Origin: Bacteroidota bacterium
Lineage (GTDB): Bacteria > Bacteroidota > Bacteroidia > Chitinophagales > Chitinophagaceae
Assembly (NCBI GenBank): GCA_023422565.1
Contig: JAFAGR010000041.1
Location: 19,299-83,298, forward strand
Length of the DNA stretch: 64,000 bases
Direction of reading: 5' to 3'
The notes below the pieces were generated by a model. That model saw only the letters and a program-made list of their open reading frames with translations. It did not search any database and was not told the DNA's origin. Positions 1-8,433 of this stretch are shown here, piece by piece (the first letter of the stretch is position 1; each line of letters opens with the position of its first letter). A program made the translations under genes and the position numbers.

Positions 1-2
1 TG

Positions 3-635
3 GGTAACCGTGCGGCTGATCACATAATGATCCAGCTTGCTACCGACCATTGGCTTGGCGCTCCGGACAGTATCAGCAGCCATCTCAAAGGTTTAAGCCG
101 CGGCGCAAATATTTATATTATGCTGGATAAACCTTTTAAAGGCAACCCCAAGCTCAGTGTGGGCGTCGGCCTTGGCGTATCCACCAGCAATATGTTTTTT
201 AAACGCATGGAGGTGGATATCACCTCAACCTCTGCAACGCTTCCTTTCATAAGCCTGGATACCTTACCTCATTTTAAAAAATACAAGTTTGCCACCACCT
301 ATGTGGAGATCCCGCTTGAATTGCGTTTTATGAGCAAGCCTGCCGACCCTAACCATGCCGTGAAAGTGGCGCTGGGCGTGAAGCTGGGCACGATGCTTAA
401 AGCACAAACAAAAGGAAAGGAGCTTCGTAACGCATCCGGAAATGCGGTGAATAATTACATTGAGAAGCAATCCACAAAATCATTCTTCAATTCCACACGC
501 CTCGCAGGAACATTCCGCGCCGGCTACGGAATTTTCGGCGTGTTTGGCTCATACTCCTTCACCAACCTTTTCAAAGACGGAGTGGCGGCGGAGATCAATC
601 CTTTGCAGGTAGGGCTTACCATCAGCGGACTGTAA
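3..635 (+). CDS. outer-membrane beta-barrel protein, 5' end cut by the window
   Basis: The reading frame is open to the left edge (codons from base 3 read GNRADHIM...), so the gene starts outside the window and the ATG at 27 is internal. The visible 211 residues alternate short hydrophobic/polar strands with turns (for example KLSVGVGLGVSTSNMF and VKVALGVKLGTML) and end in a strand (LQVGLTISGL), as in PorT/OmpW-like Bacteroidota barrels. No catalytic motif is present. The specific function is unknown; the membrane-barrel class is inferred from pattern rather than from a diagnostic motif. Confidence 0.7.
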   Translation, partial: GNRAADHIMIQLATDHWLGAPDSISSHLKGLSRGANIYIMLDKPFKGNPKLSVGVGLGVSTSNMFFKRMEVDITSTSATLPFISLDTLPHFKKYKFATTYVEIPLELRFMSKPADPNHAVKVALGVKLGTMLKAQTKGKELRNASGNAVNNYIEKQSTKSFFNSTRLAGTFRAGYGIFGVFGSYSFTNLFKDGVAAEINPLQVGLTISGL

Positions 636-971
636 GTGGCCCAAGATTCAGGCTGCAAGCTAAAAGGTACAAGTTCCGGCAGCGATCAATTTTAAACCTA
701 TTCTGACTACAAACTGCAGAGTCAGAATGGGAAATTTTTATCGCGTCGCCGGTATTGATCTATTAAGCTTCGATTGCAGCTTTCCCGCCTCTGGCGGGGT
801 CGCACACTTTTACTGCAGATTCGCTATTAAGCCCTCTCCCAGGCAGCAATCGAAACGTACTGATTATCTAATACAACCTATAGTCCATGACTACTGACTT
901 TTGGCTCCCGACTAAAGACTGCAGACTTCAGACTAACCAATTTGGCTTAATTTTGCGGCTCAATCTCCACT
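636..971. other. non-coding region with nested inverted repeats and a candidate promoter
   Basis: No credible gene. It holds a nested inverted repeat: TTCGATTGC at 769-777 pairs with GCAATCGAA at 846-854, and inside it CCCGCC/GGCGGG forms a small palindrome near 785-799. Bases 885-938 are a degenerate run of ACTA-type words (see repeats elsewhere). A TAnnTTTG box (TAATTTTG, 948-955) lies 16 bases before the ATG of the next gene and is a plausible -7 element; no clear -33 TTTG was found. Confidence 0.5.
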
Positions 972-2819
972 ATGAGCGACCAGATCAGGCATGAATGCGG
1001 CCTTGCATTCATCAGGTTACGAAAGCAGTTCAGTTATTATCAGCAGAAGTACAATACTGTTCTTTACGGGCTTAGCAAGTTGTATCTCCTCATGGAAAAG
1101 CAGCACAACCGCGGACAAGACGGCGCCGGTGTAGCTGCGGTGAAACTGAACACAGAACCGGGTTATCCCTTTCTTTACCGGATAAGGAGCAATCATGCGC
1201 AATCCCTTTCAGACCTTTTCTCCCGCATTTGGAACGAGATAAATGAAATTGAGAAACTACAACCCGGCATCAAACATCACCCGGGTTTAATGAAAGGCCA
1301 TATTCCCGTAATGGGAGAAGTTTTGCTTGGGCATCTTCGTTACGGAACCCAGGGAAAGAATGAAGTGGAATTTTGTCACCCCTTCATTAAAAAGAACACC
1401 ATCCCCACGCGTAATATGACTCTCGCCGGGAATTTCAACCTGGTAAACACCGATGAATTATTCCGGGAGATAAATATTGAACCCGATTCTTTTGACCGTA
1501 CAAGCGATCTCGCGGCAATGATGGAAGTGATATACCATCACCTGGTTCTGGAAGACGAAAGGTCACCCGAGAAATTAAACCTGCTGAATGTACTGAAAGC
1601 CTCGGTGCCTTTGTTCGACGGGGGTTTTCACGTATCCGGCATTATCGGAAACGGCGATGCATTTGTATTGAGAGATGCGCACGGTATCCGTCCTTCCTAC
1701 TATTACATCAGCGATGAAGTGATTGTGGCGGCAAGCGAAAGAGCCGCGATACGCACAGCCTTTAATCTTGAAGAAAATGAAGTGAAGGAGCTGATGCCGG
1801 GGCAAGTGCTCCTGGCCTACGCCGATGGAACCTACGAGGTCACGCAACTTCTTCCCGCGCAGGAAAGAAAGGCCTGCAGCTTTGAAAGAATCTATTTTTC
1901 AAGAGGAAGCGATGAAAAGATCTACAAAGAAAGAAAGGCGCTCGGCTACCAACTAAGCAATACGGTACTTCATGCGGTGGACCATGATCTGAAAAATACC
2001 ATCTTCTCCTTTATACCTAACACTGCGGAAACCGCTTTTTATGGATTGATAAAGGGTGCGGAAGACTATCTTAATAAAATAAAAGTAGAACGCATACTTG
2101 GTTGGTCGAATGACTTCGACGAGGAGAAACTAACGGAGATGGTTAACCGAAAAATTAGAATTGAAAAAATAGCCATCAAAGATGTTAAGCTCCGAACTTT
2201 TATCACGGAAGACAGCAGCCGAAACGAAATGGTGCAACACGTGTACGACATTACGTATGGCACGGTTCGCCCGGGTGAAGATACGCTGGTGATCATTGAC
2301 GACAGTATCGTTCGCGGCACTACACTTCGCGAAAGTATTGTGCGCATGCTTGGCCGGCTTAAACCCAAACGCATCATTGTGGTTTCTTCATCACCACAAA
2401 TTCGTTACCCGGATTGTTACGGGATCGACATGAGTAAGATGGGCGACTTTATTGCTTTTCGCGCGGCTCTAAAACTTATCGAAGAGAGAAAAATGGACGA
2501 CCTTCTTCCTTCCCTTCTTGAAAAATGCAGAGAGATGGAAAAAGATAACAGGCTTGATGAAGAGAATGTGGTAAAACAGGTTTACAAACCGTTCTCTCTT
2601 GAAGATATAACCAACAAAATTGCTGAACTGATCACTCCTGATAACTTCGACATACCGGTTGACGTTATCTTTCAAAAAATTGAATCGCTTCACGAGGCAT
2701 GTCCGAACAATACCGGCGACTGGTACTTTACGGGCAACTATCCCACAAAAGGCGGCAATCGCGTGTGTAACCGCGCCTTCATGAATTTTATGGAAGGAAA
2801 GAATGTGAGGGGCTATTAG
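972..2819 (+). CDS. amidophosphoribosyltransferase-like protein (PurF family)
   Basis: Glutamine-dependent PRPP amidotransferase fold, the first step of purine synthesis in the family. The N-terminal Ntn-hydrolase domain begins MSDQIRHECGLAF, with the candidate nucleophile Cys9 rather than Cys2, followed by KQHNRGQDGAGV. The C-terminal phosphoribosyltransferase domain carries the PRPP loop VIIDDSIVRGTTL at about residues 440-452. At 615 residues it is longer than typical PurF (about 470-510); the extra length is mainly in the C-terminal half. Bacteroidota often carry such a divergent paralogue beside a canonical PurF, so its exact role is less certain than its fold. Confidence 0.85.
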   Translation: MSDQIRHECGLAFIRLRKQFSYYQQKYNTVLYGLSKLYLLMEKQHNRGQDGAGVAAVKLNTEPGYPFLYRIRSNHAQSLSDLFSRIWNEINEIEKLQPGIKHHPGLMKGHIPVMGEVLLGHLRYGTQGKNEVEFCHPFIKKNTIPTRNMTLAGNFNLVNTDELFREINIEPDSFDRTSDLAAMMEVIYHHLVLEDERSPEKLNLLNVLKASVPLFDGGFHVSGIIGNGDAFVLRDAHGIRPSYYYISDEVIVAASERAAIRTAFNLEENEVKELMPGQVLLAYADGTYEVTQLLPAQERKACSFERIYFSRGSDEKIYKERKALGYQLSNTVLHAVDHDLKNTIFSFIPNTAETAFYGLIKGAEDYLNKIKVERILGWSNDFDEEKLTEMVNRKIRIEKIAIKDVKLRTFITEDSSRNEMVQHVYDITYGTVRPGEDTLVIIDDSIVRGTTLRESIVRMLGRLKPKRIIVVSSSPQIRYPDCYGIDMSKMGDFIAFRAALKLIEERKMDDLLPSLLEKCREMEKDNRLDEENVVKQVYKPFSLEDITNKIAELITPDNFDIPVDVIFQKIESLHEACPNNTGDWYFTGNYPTKGGNRVCNRAFMNFMEGKNVRGY

Positions 2820-2978
2820 CAATGTGCTAATGTGCAGATTTGGAGATGTGATAATTAATGTTGCAAGGCGCGGGCGGCAAGCAACATGATGCTGGCTCAT
2901 CAAAAAAAAGAGTACGGTGGCAATGCATTGCGACGCTGCGAAACGTGGCACTATGGACTACAAACTAATGACTACCGG

Positions 2979-3761
2979 CTAACGACTGCCATAGATCTCA
3001 TTCAGCACCGCCGCGAGCCTTACCCCGCCTTTCAACAATTGTTCGTTCAACATGGCGATGTGATCGAAATTATACCGGTAACTGAGTTTTTGCTCCGGTG
3101 ATACGCCCGCATAAATTTTTTGCGCACATTCATACGATTCGAGCAGCCATTCTTCAACAGGAGCATTTCCCCATTGCTTACGCTGGGCGGGAGTAGTGTG
3201 GTTTATAGCTTTCTCATATTCTGTGTAACTCAGTTGCTGAAAATTTACAAGCCTCTCATCCCACAACTGGTGCAGGTTTATATTATCATTGAACCACATC
3301 ACGCGGATCCGGTTTCCGCCAAGATCTTCCTTCCGGCCCATGTGAAGTGGCTGGTGCATGTCGCCCACTATATGGATCAACAGCTTCAAATACATCACTT
3401 GTTTTTGATGAGGGAGGTCCTTCTTTTGTAGTTCATTTTTCAGAAATTTAAAAGCACGGTATGCGCCTTCCGTAGTATCTGCAGCGAGGTATTTATAAAA
3501 TTCGCTCTTCGTTAGGCCTGCAGGAAAATTGTCATAATGCCAGGAAGAAATATAATTATAGGCTGAATCAGATTTTATAAAGTCAGCCCAGTTGCTGCTC
3601 ATCGCGAGGGATTCATTACCCAGCACCTGTTTCACCTTGGATCTTGCTTTTGCAGAAAGATAGCTTTCAGCAATTTCGCCGACTATACGGTGCCCAAGCA
3701 CACCCCATGAAAATCCCGTGAGTGGAAGAAACATCAAAGCGAATCCAAGAAACTTTTTCAT
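2979..3761 (-). CDS. S1/P1-type nuclease, secreted
   Basis: Zinc-dependent single-strand nuclease family (phospholipase C/P1 fold). A signal peptide (KKFLGFALMFLPLTGFS) ends just before Trp19, which in this family becomes the mature N-terminus and ligates zinc. Further ligand motifs are visible: GHRIVG, HIVGDMHQPLH, GGNRIRVMW and LHQLWD. The length, 260 residues, is normal. It is the last gene of a minus-strand run with the two small genes to its right and probably scavenges extracellular nucleic acid. Confidence 0.92.
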   Translation of the reverse strand: MKKFLGFALMFLPLTGFSWGVLGHRIVGEIAESYLSAKARSKVKQVLGNESLAMSSNWADFIKSDSAYNYISSWHYDNFPAGLTKSEFYKYLAADTTEGAYRAFKFLKNELQKKDLPHQKQVMYLKLLIHIVGDMHQPLHMGRKEDLGGNRIRVMWFNDNINLHQLWDERLVNFQQLSYTEYEKAINHTTPAQRKQWGNAPVEEWLLESYECAQKIYAGVSPEQKLSYRYNFDHIAMLNEQLLKGGVRLAAVLNEIYGSR

Positions 3762-3772
3762 CAGTGAATAGT

Positions 3773-4249
3773 TTATTTCTTGGTCTGTTTTGAATTTCTA
3801 AAAGCGGCCTGGTAGGTATCGATCCATTCCTGCACGCTCACTTTTTTCATTAGTTCGCCTATTAATTCGTACGGGATATCGTCTGTATCCTTAAACCGGA
3901 TGCAACTTTTGCCCATGTCTAATTTCTTCTTCGCATGCTTTGGAAATTCTTCGGTGAACCACTTCAACAATCTTGGCTCTGCATATATTCCCATATGATA
4001 AAGCGCGATGAAACTTTTTTGATTAGCCAGCATCAGGAAGGGCAGCGGTTGCGAGGGGTTACAGTGATAACCTGCAGGAAACAGGGAATGCGGCACCGAA
4101 TAGGCGATCATCCCGGAAGAAAAACCTTCAGCGTATCCTTTCGGAAGATTCTTTAAAATAACCTGGCGAAGTTTTGTAACTGCAGCCTTCCGGTCATCAG
4201 GCAACTGCGCAATGAAATTTTCAACTTCGTTATGAACAGCCTTTGCCAT
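3773..4249 (-). CDS. DUF1801 (YdhG-like) protein
   Basis: A 158-residue soluble protein with the DUF1801 pattern: VENFIAQLPDDRKAAVTKLRQVI near the N-terminus, then EGFSSGMIAYSVP, FIALYHMGIY and DMGKSCIRFK. No signal peptide or membrane segment. It sits 11 bases upstream of the S1/P1 nuclease start and 11 bases downstream of the DUF3817 gene, so the three are likely co-transcribed. Biochemical role unknown. Confidence 0.85.
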   Translation of the reverse strand: MAKAVHNEVENFIAQLPDDRKAAVTKLRQVILKNLPKGYAEGFSSGMIAYSVPHSLFPAGYHCNPSQPLPFLMLANQKSFIALYHMGIYAEPRLLKWFTEEFPKHAKKKLDMGKSCIRFKDTDDIPYELIGELMKKVSVQEWIDTYQAAFRNSKQTKK

Positions 4250-4260
4250 AATATAATTTT

Positions 4261-4575
4261 TTATGCGGCGGAGATACTTGCTAATTCCTTTTTTATCTCC
4301 TTATCAAAGAAAAATGTTCCGAAAGGTACAAGAGATGAGAGAAATGCGAGAGTTGCCTTCCAAAAAGACCAGCCGCGCTCCATCCATACGCGAAGCAAAA
4401 GAATACAAAATGCCACGAACAGCACTCCGTGTGCCCAACCCAGGTATTTCACCGGCAAGGGCTGATCAGCAAAATATTTCAAAGGCATGGCAATGAATAC
4501 TAACAGAAGGTATGAGATCCCTTCAATGATCGCGATCCACCTGAATCTGTTTAAAGCAACTTCTCCCTTATTCAT
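4261..4575 (-). CDS. DUF3817 small integral membrane protein
   Basis: 104 residues with three hydrophobic segments: about 12-32 (WIAIIEGISYLLLVFIAMPL), 44-64 and 72-92. The motif EGISYLLL followed by LGWAHGVLFVAF is characteristic of DUF3817. Function unknown. First gene of the minus-strand cluster 4575-2979. Confidence 0.85.
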   Translation of the reverse strand: MNKGEVALNRFRWIAIIEGISYLLLVFIAMPLKYFADQPLPVKYLGWAHGVLFVAFCILLLRVWMERGWSFWKATLAFLSSLVPFGTFFFDKEIKKELASISAA

Positions 4576-4819
4576 GTTAAAAATTTTCGCGAAAATACTT
4601 CAATCTCCTCTCATTGCACCTCGCTACACCTGCCATTAAATTGTTAATGAATTTTAGCAAGTTGCTTGCAGGTGTGGCACAATTATTAAATATGCAGGGC
4701 ATCTGTTGAAGCTGATCAAATACCCGCGGAAGCATGGTCGTTGCTAACGATTATGAAAACACCTTTACTTCGAAACCTCACCGCAGGCGCGGAGTGAAAA
4801 AGCTCAATAGTCTTTGATG

Positions 4820-4857
4820 AAGCCGGCTGAACATTTGGCCGGCTTTTATTTTTTTGA
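4820..4857 (+). terminator. orphan intrinsic terminator, plus strand
   Basis: AAGCCGGC (4820-4827) pairs with GCCGGCTT (4838-4845) over a 10-base loop and is followed on the plus strand by a U-rich tail (TTTTATTTTTTT). On the minus strand the tail is TTCATC, so plus is the likely direction. No plus-strand gene lies upstream; the 240 bases between 4576 and 4819 hold no ORF and may encode a small RNA. Confidence 0.6.
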
Positions 4858-4863
4858 TCAAGA

Positions 4864-5205
4864 TCATTTTGCGAGGCCGGTCTTTTTCCAGTCTTTGAAA
4901 AGGTTGATAGTGCTGTCGCTCAACCTTGGCTTCTTTGCAGGCATAAATCCTTTTTCACCCGGGTGCATTTCAATTCTCCTGATTATTTCATCAATGTTGT
5001 ACACTACATCTGTATAGTTTTCCAGTGGAGGTTTCTTTCCGCCTTTAGAGGGAAGATGGCAGGGCGCGCACGATGCGGCTACCACAGGCTGTATATTTTT
5101 TTCATACGAAACCGCATCGGCAGTCGACGCAACCTTTTTTGATGATGTGCAATAAGTGAGAGAGGCCACTGTAAATACAAATATCAAAACAAAATTCCTT
5201 TTCAT
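4864..5205 (-). CDS. lipoprotein-anchored c-type cytochrome
   Basis: 113 residues. A lipoprotein signal ends with a lipobox-like LTYC (Cys19). The haem-binding motif CAPCH lies at residues 46-50, and Met88 in GFMPAK is the likely sixth iron ligand. The mature protein is a single small haem domain, so it is expected to be a membrane-tethered periplasmic electron carrier. It is not next to respiratory genes, so its redox partner cannot be read from context. Confidence 0.85.
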   Translation of the reverse strand: MKRNFVLIFVFTVASLTYCTSSKKVASTADAVSYEKNIQPVVAASCAPCHLPSKGGKKPPLENYTDVVYNIDEIIRRIEMHPGEKGFMPAKKPRLSDSTINLFKDWKKTGLAK

Positions 5206-5264
5206 GTATTTAATTTAACCGGCCGAAAATATTGTTTTTCACCATGCTTTCCTAAATTTAAAGA

Positions 5265-5759
5265 GTGAAAACATTATACCTCGTAAGGCATGCTAAGAGC
5301 AGTTGGACAGATACTTCCGTTTCTGATTTCGACAGAAAGCTTAATGAGCGCGGTCTGCGCGATGCGCCGGAGATGGGAAAGCGGTTGCATAAAAGAGTGG
5401 GTGATGTTGATGCCTTTGTATCAAGCCCGGCAAAACGCGCAAAAAAAACATGCAAACTATTTTGCAAAGAATTTGGGGTTAGTGAATCAAAGATCATCTA
5501 TATCGATAGCCTCTACCTGGCCTCACCTCAAACCTTCGCCCAGGTTATCTCCTGGTTTGATGACTCAATAAAAAGCGTGGCCGTCTTTTCGCATAACCCC
5601 GGCATCACTGATTATGCAAACTCATTAAACCCTGAAGTGATCATTGATAATATGCCAACCTGCGCCATCTTCGCGGTGCAGGCTGACGTGAAACATTGGA
5701 AAGAGTTTGCAGATGCAGAGAAGAAATTTCTATTCTTCGACTATCCGAAAAGGTTATAG
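5265..5759 (+). CDS. SixA-type histidine phosphatase
   Basis: 164 residues, GTG start. The phosphoacceptor motif VRHAKSS places Arg8-His9 at the N-terminus; Arg58 in SSPAKRAKKT and His110 in FSHNPGITDYANSL complete the pocket. This is the branch-1 histidine phosphatase family, short SixA-like form, whose members dephosphorylate phosphohistidine or small phosphoesters. It converges on the EamA gene with a 2-base gap. Confidence 0.88.
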   Translation: MKTLYLVRHAKSSWTDTSVSDFDRKLNERGLRDAPEMGKRLHKRVGDVDAFVSSPAKRAKKTCKLFCKEFGVSESKIIYIDSLYLASPQTFAQVISWFDDSIKSVAVFSHNPGITDYANSLNPEVIIDNMPTCAIFAVQADVKHWKEFADAEKKFLFFDYPKRL

Positions 5760-5761
5760 TA

Positions 5762-6658
5762 CTACTTCTTTATAAAAGATTGCCGGTTGGAAAAATATAC
5801 TCCCGAAAATATGAGCAGGCCTGCAATGATCTCTGCCACCGAAAGTTTCTCACCGATCACCAGCATTGCTATTACCGCAGCAAACGCGGGTTGCGAATAG
5901 ATATAGCTCCCCGCTACTGAAGCTCCGAGCTTTTTGATGCCGTAGATGTTGAAAAGATAAGCGAAGAAAGTCCCTCCGATCACTATGAGGAACATTGCAG
6001 TCCAATCAACCGTTGCATAATTACTCCACGGAATTTCCGTGAACTCATTCCAGCCAAATGGAAGTATGAAAAATGTGCCGATGGTGAATATCATCCGCAG
6101 GATCATTATTGGTGGGTACTTCGTCATCAGCGGTTTTACAAGAATAAAGTAGGCTGCATACGAAGCCGCGTTTATCACAACCAGTATGTCGCCCAACACA
6201 GGGTCTGTGGCTCCGCCTCCGCTGGTTCTGCTTCCGATCAAAATTGCAGCGCCTGTTATTCCGCACACGAGGCCCGTGATCTTGAATGAGGTCAGCCTTT
6301 CTTTCAGCAACCATGCAGCGGCCAGAATGATGATGATCGGCGTAACCAACATCAGCAGTGATGCATGAATGGGATAGGTAAGCTGCAACCCTTTCAAAAA
6401 TAACAACTGGTTGAGTGCTATTCCTGTGAACCCGCAAAGGATAAACCTTCCTGCATCCTCTTTTCTGATATAGCTCCGCTCTTTTTTAAAAGCGAACAAT
6501 ATCCACAACATGATGGTGGTTATGCCCACGCGAACTACATTAAGTCCGAATGGCTTTACCAGATCATTATTCATCAAATGCTTAATTGCAGAAAAATTTA
6601 TCGCGAAAAATAAATTGGTGGAAAGAAGGGCAAGGTGAGGCAGCAGTCGCTTGTGCAA
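5762..6658 (-). CDS. EamA/DMT-family permease
   Basis: 298 residues with about ten hydrophobic helices in two repeated halves (NLFFAINFSAIKHLM near the N-terminus and GDILVVINAASYAAYFIL at about residue 155), as in drug/metabolite transporters of the EamA type. Substrate not predictable. It is separated from recA by a repeat array and a terminator, so it is likely a single-gene unit. Confidence 0.87.
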   Translation of the reverse strand: MHKRLLPHLALLSTNLFFAINFSAIKHLMNNDLVKPFGLNVVRVGITTIMLWILFAFKKERSYIRKEDAGRFILCGFTGIALNQLLFLKGLQLTYPIHASLLMLVTPIIIILAAAWLLKERLTSFKITGLVCGITGAAILIGSRTSGGGATDPVLGDILVVINAASYAAYFILVKPLMTKYPPIMILRMIFTIGTFFILPFGWNEFTEIPWSNYATVDWTAMFLIVIGGTFFAYLFNIYGIKKLGASVAGSYIYSQPAFAAVIAMLVIGEKLSVAEIIAGLLIFSGVYFSNRQSFIKK

Positions 6659-6738
6659 TTAATGTAATTTTTGCAAATATCGTTTTTAGTCATCAGTCGG
6701 TAGGGCAAAGGCAAAATTCAAAAGTAAAAATTCAAAAA

Positions 6739-6970
6739 GTCCCGAAGGGACGACATACATATAACCGTATGCAAGCAAAGCGCAGCGTACGGACAAAGCG
6801 CCAGCGTACGAACCTAAGTCCCGAAGGGACGGCATACATATAACCGTATACAAGCAAAGCGCAGCGTACGGACGAAGGCGCGGCGAACAGAATCCAAGTC
6901 CCGAAGGGACGACATACATATAACCGTATGCACGCGCAGCGTAGCTTACGGAACAAAGCCCCGTAGGGGC
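6739..6970. repeat. tandem REP-like palindrome array, ~80-bp period
   Basis: Palindrome GTCCCGAAGGGAC occurs at 6739-6751, 6818-6830 and 6898-6910, with a compensated variant GCCCCGTAGGGGC at 6958-6970 (spacings 79, 80 and 60 bases). Each of the first three is followed by a conserved CATACATATAACCGTAT block and then by GCGCAGCGTA-type sequence. The variant changes both palindrome arms together, which argues that pairing matters. Minus-strand ORFs across it (repeating YMYVVPSGL) are translations of the repeat, not genes. Confidence 0.85.
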
Positions 6971-7000
6971 GATGTAGCATCAAGCGCAGCGCAGCATACG

Positions 7001-7031
7001 AAAAAAGGCTGCCCGTCGCCGGAACAGCCTT
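7001..7031 (-). terminator. recA intrinsic terminator
   Basis: On the minus strand AAGGCTG and CAGCCTT (7031-7025 and 7011-7005) form a 7-bp stem followed by six T, starting 31 bases after the recA stop codon. Confidence 0.75.
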
Positions 7032-7062
7032 ATACATACTAACCCATAACATCCAATAGTAA

Positions 7063-8064
7063 TCAACTCGCCTGTATCTCGCGAATCTTGGTGCGGATCT
7101 TTTCCTCAATTTCAGCAGCAAGTGCGGGGTTATCCACCAGCAATTGCTTCACCGCTTCACGGCCCTGCCCGAGTTTGTCTGCATTGTAGCTAAACCAACT
7201 TCCGCTTTTCTGCACAATACCCAGTTCAACACCCATGTCAATTATCTCGCCCACTTTTGAAATTCCTTCGCCATAAATAATATCAAACTCGGCCTGGCGG
7301 AAGGGCGGCGCTACCTTGTTCTTTACCACTTTCACTTTGATGTGGTTACCGATCACTTCATCGCCGTCTTTCAACTGTGCAACGCGGCGGATATCCAACC
7401 TTACAGAAGAATAAAACTTAAGCGCATTACCGCCCGTGGTTGTTTCGGGGTTCCCGAACATCACGCCGATCTTCTCCCTCAACTGGTTGATGAATATGCA
7501 GCATGAATTTGTTTTCGAAATGGTTGCCGTAAGCTTTCTCAAGGCCTGGCTCATTAACCTTGCCTGCAAGCCCATCTTGCTGTCGCCCATCTCGCCCTCA
7601 AGCTCCCCTTTAGGTACGAGCGCCGCCACAGAATCTATCACCACCACATCCAGCGCTCCGGAAAGGATCAAACGATCGGCAATTTCAAGCGCCTGCTCGC
7701 CATAATCCGGTTGCGAAATAAGAAGATTATCTATATCAACCCCAAGCCTTTGTGCATAGTTACTATCGAAGGCGTGCTCCGCATCAATGAATGCGCACAT
7801 TCCGCCTTTCTTTTGCGCCTCGGCAATCACATGTATTGCAAGGGTTGTTTTACCCGAAGATTCCGGTCCATAAATTTCCACCACTCTTCCCTTCGGGAGG
7901 CCGCCGATGCCCAGCGCCACATCCAAACCGATGGAACCCGTTGAAATTACTTCCTGTTCTATATGCCCTCTTTCGTTCATCATCATCACCGACCCTTTAC
8001 CAAAATCCTTATCGATCTTGTCCATGGTCAGCTTCAAAGCCTTTAATTTTTCTGCGTTGCTCAT
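7063..8064 (-). CDS. recA: recombinase RecA
   Basis: 333 residues. The Walker A loop GPESSGKT is at 66-73, Walker B is VVVIDSVAAL, and the L2 region FINQLREKIGVMFGNPETTTGG is intact. It drives homologous strand exchange and LexA-type co-proteolysis. Length is near the usual 340-350, with a short C-terminal tail. recX is not adjacent here; it lies at 31.4-31.9 kb. A hairpin terminator follows. Confidence 0.98.
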   Translation of the reverse strand: MSNAEKLKALKLTMDKIDKDFGKGSVMMMNERGHIEQEVISTGSIGLDVALGIGGLPKGRVVEIYGPESSGKTTLAIHVIAEAQKKGGMCAFIDAEHAFDSNYAQRLGVDIDNLLISQPDYGEQALEIADRLILSGALDVVVIDSVAALVPKGELEGEMGDSKMGLQARLMSQALRKLTATISKTNSCCIFINQLREKIGVMFGNPETTTGGNALKFYSSVRLDIRRVAQLKDGDEVIGNHIKVKVVKNKVAPPFRQAEFDIIYGEGISKVGEIIDMGVELGIVQKSGSWFSYNADKLGQGREAVKQLLVDNPALAAEIEEKIRTKIREIQAS

Positions 8065-8308
8065 TGTTTCTGTTTTAAGTGATGTATCTGTTTGCGTGTA
8101 AAATTAAATGTAGGGTCAAATGTAAAACATAAAATTTAATAACACTAATTTATTTAGTATTTTAATGACAATTTTTTTAGCGTAAATAATCCCGGCGGAT
8201 ATTCACCGGGATTTTAGGGTACGGATCAAAAACGGTGAACATAAGCACAAGGTGCGCATTTCTTTTATTCAGGTCAATACCTTAAATGGGGGTAAAAGGG
8301 GGAAGGGG

Positions 8309-8367
8309 ATGTACGATGTACGATTTACGATTTACGATGTACGATGTAGGATTTACGATGTACGATT
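8309..8367. repeat. short tandem TACGAT-word repeat
   Basis: About seven imperfect copies of an 8-9-base unit alternating GTACGAT and TTTACGAT. No ORF uses it. Similar word-like runs occur in other intergenic gaps of this window with different words. Confidence 0.8.
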
Positions 8368-8409
8368 GTTTTGGATCAAATAATACCAAAGTTTGATACT
8401 ATATAAAAG

Positions 8410-8433
8410 AGCCCACGATTGAAACCGTGGGCT
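8410..8433 (-). terminator. terminator after the carbonic anhydrase/SulP unit
   Basis: AGCCCACG (8410-8417) pairs with CGTGGGCT (8426-8433). Read on the minus strand it is followed by CTTTTATAT, 74 bases past the carbonic anhydrase stop; read on plus it is followed by TTATTATT. Confidence 0.6.

Noticed and set aside
4630..4720. TGGCAC-type sequence near 4674 considered as a sigma-54 promoter for a possible small RNA
   Set aside because: The GC element is not at the required distance from the GG, so the match fails.
6739..6970. CRISPR array
   Set aside because: Unit length and palindrome fit REP-like tandem repeats; spacers are not unique and no cas gene is nearby.
6732..7121. 129-codon minus-strand frame and a 77-codon neighbour with repeating YMYVVPSGL
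   Set aside because: They translate the palindromic tandem repeats and run into the recA 3' end; period and composition follow the DNA repeat, not protein constraint.
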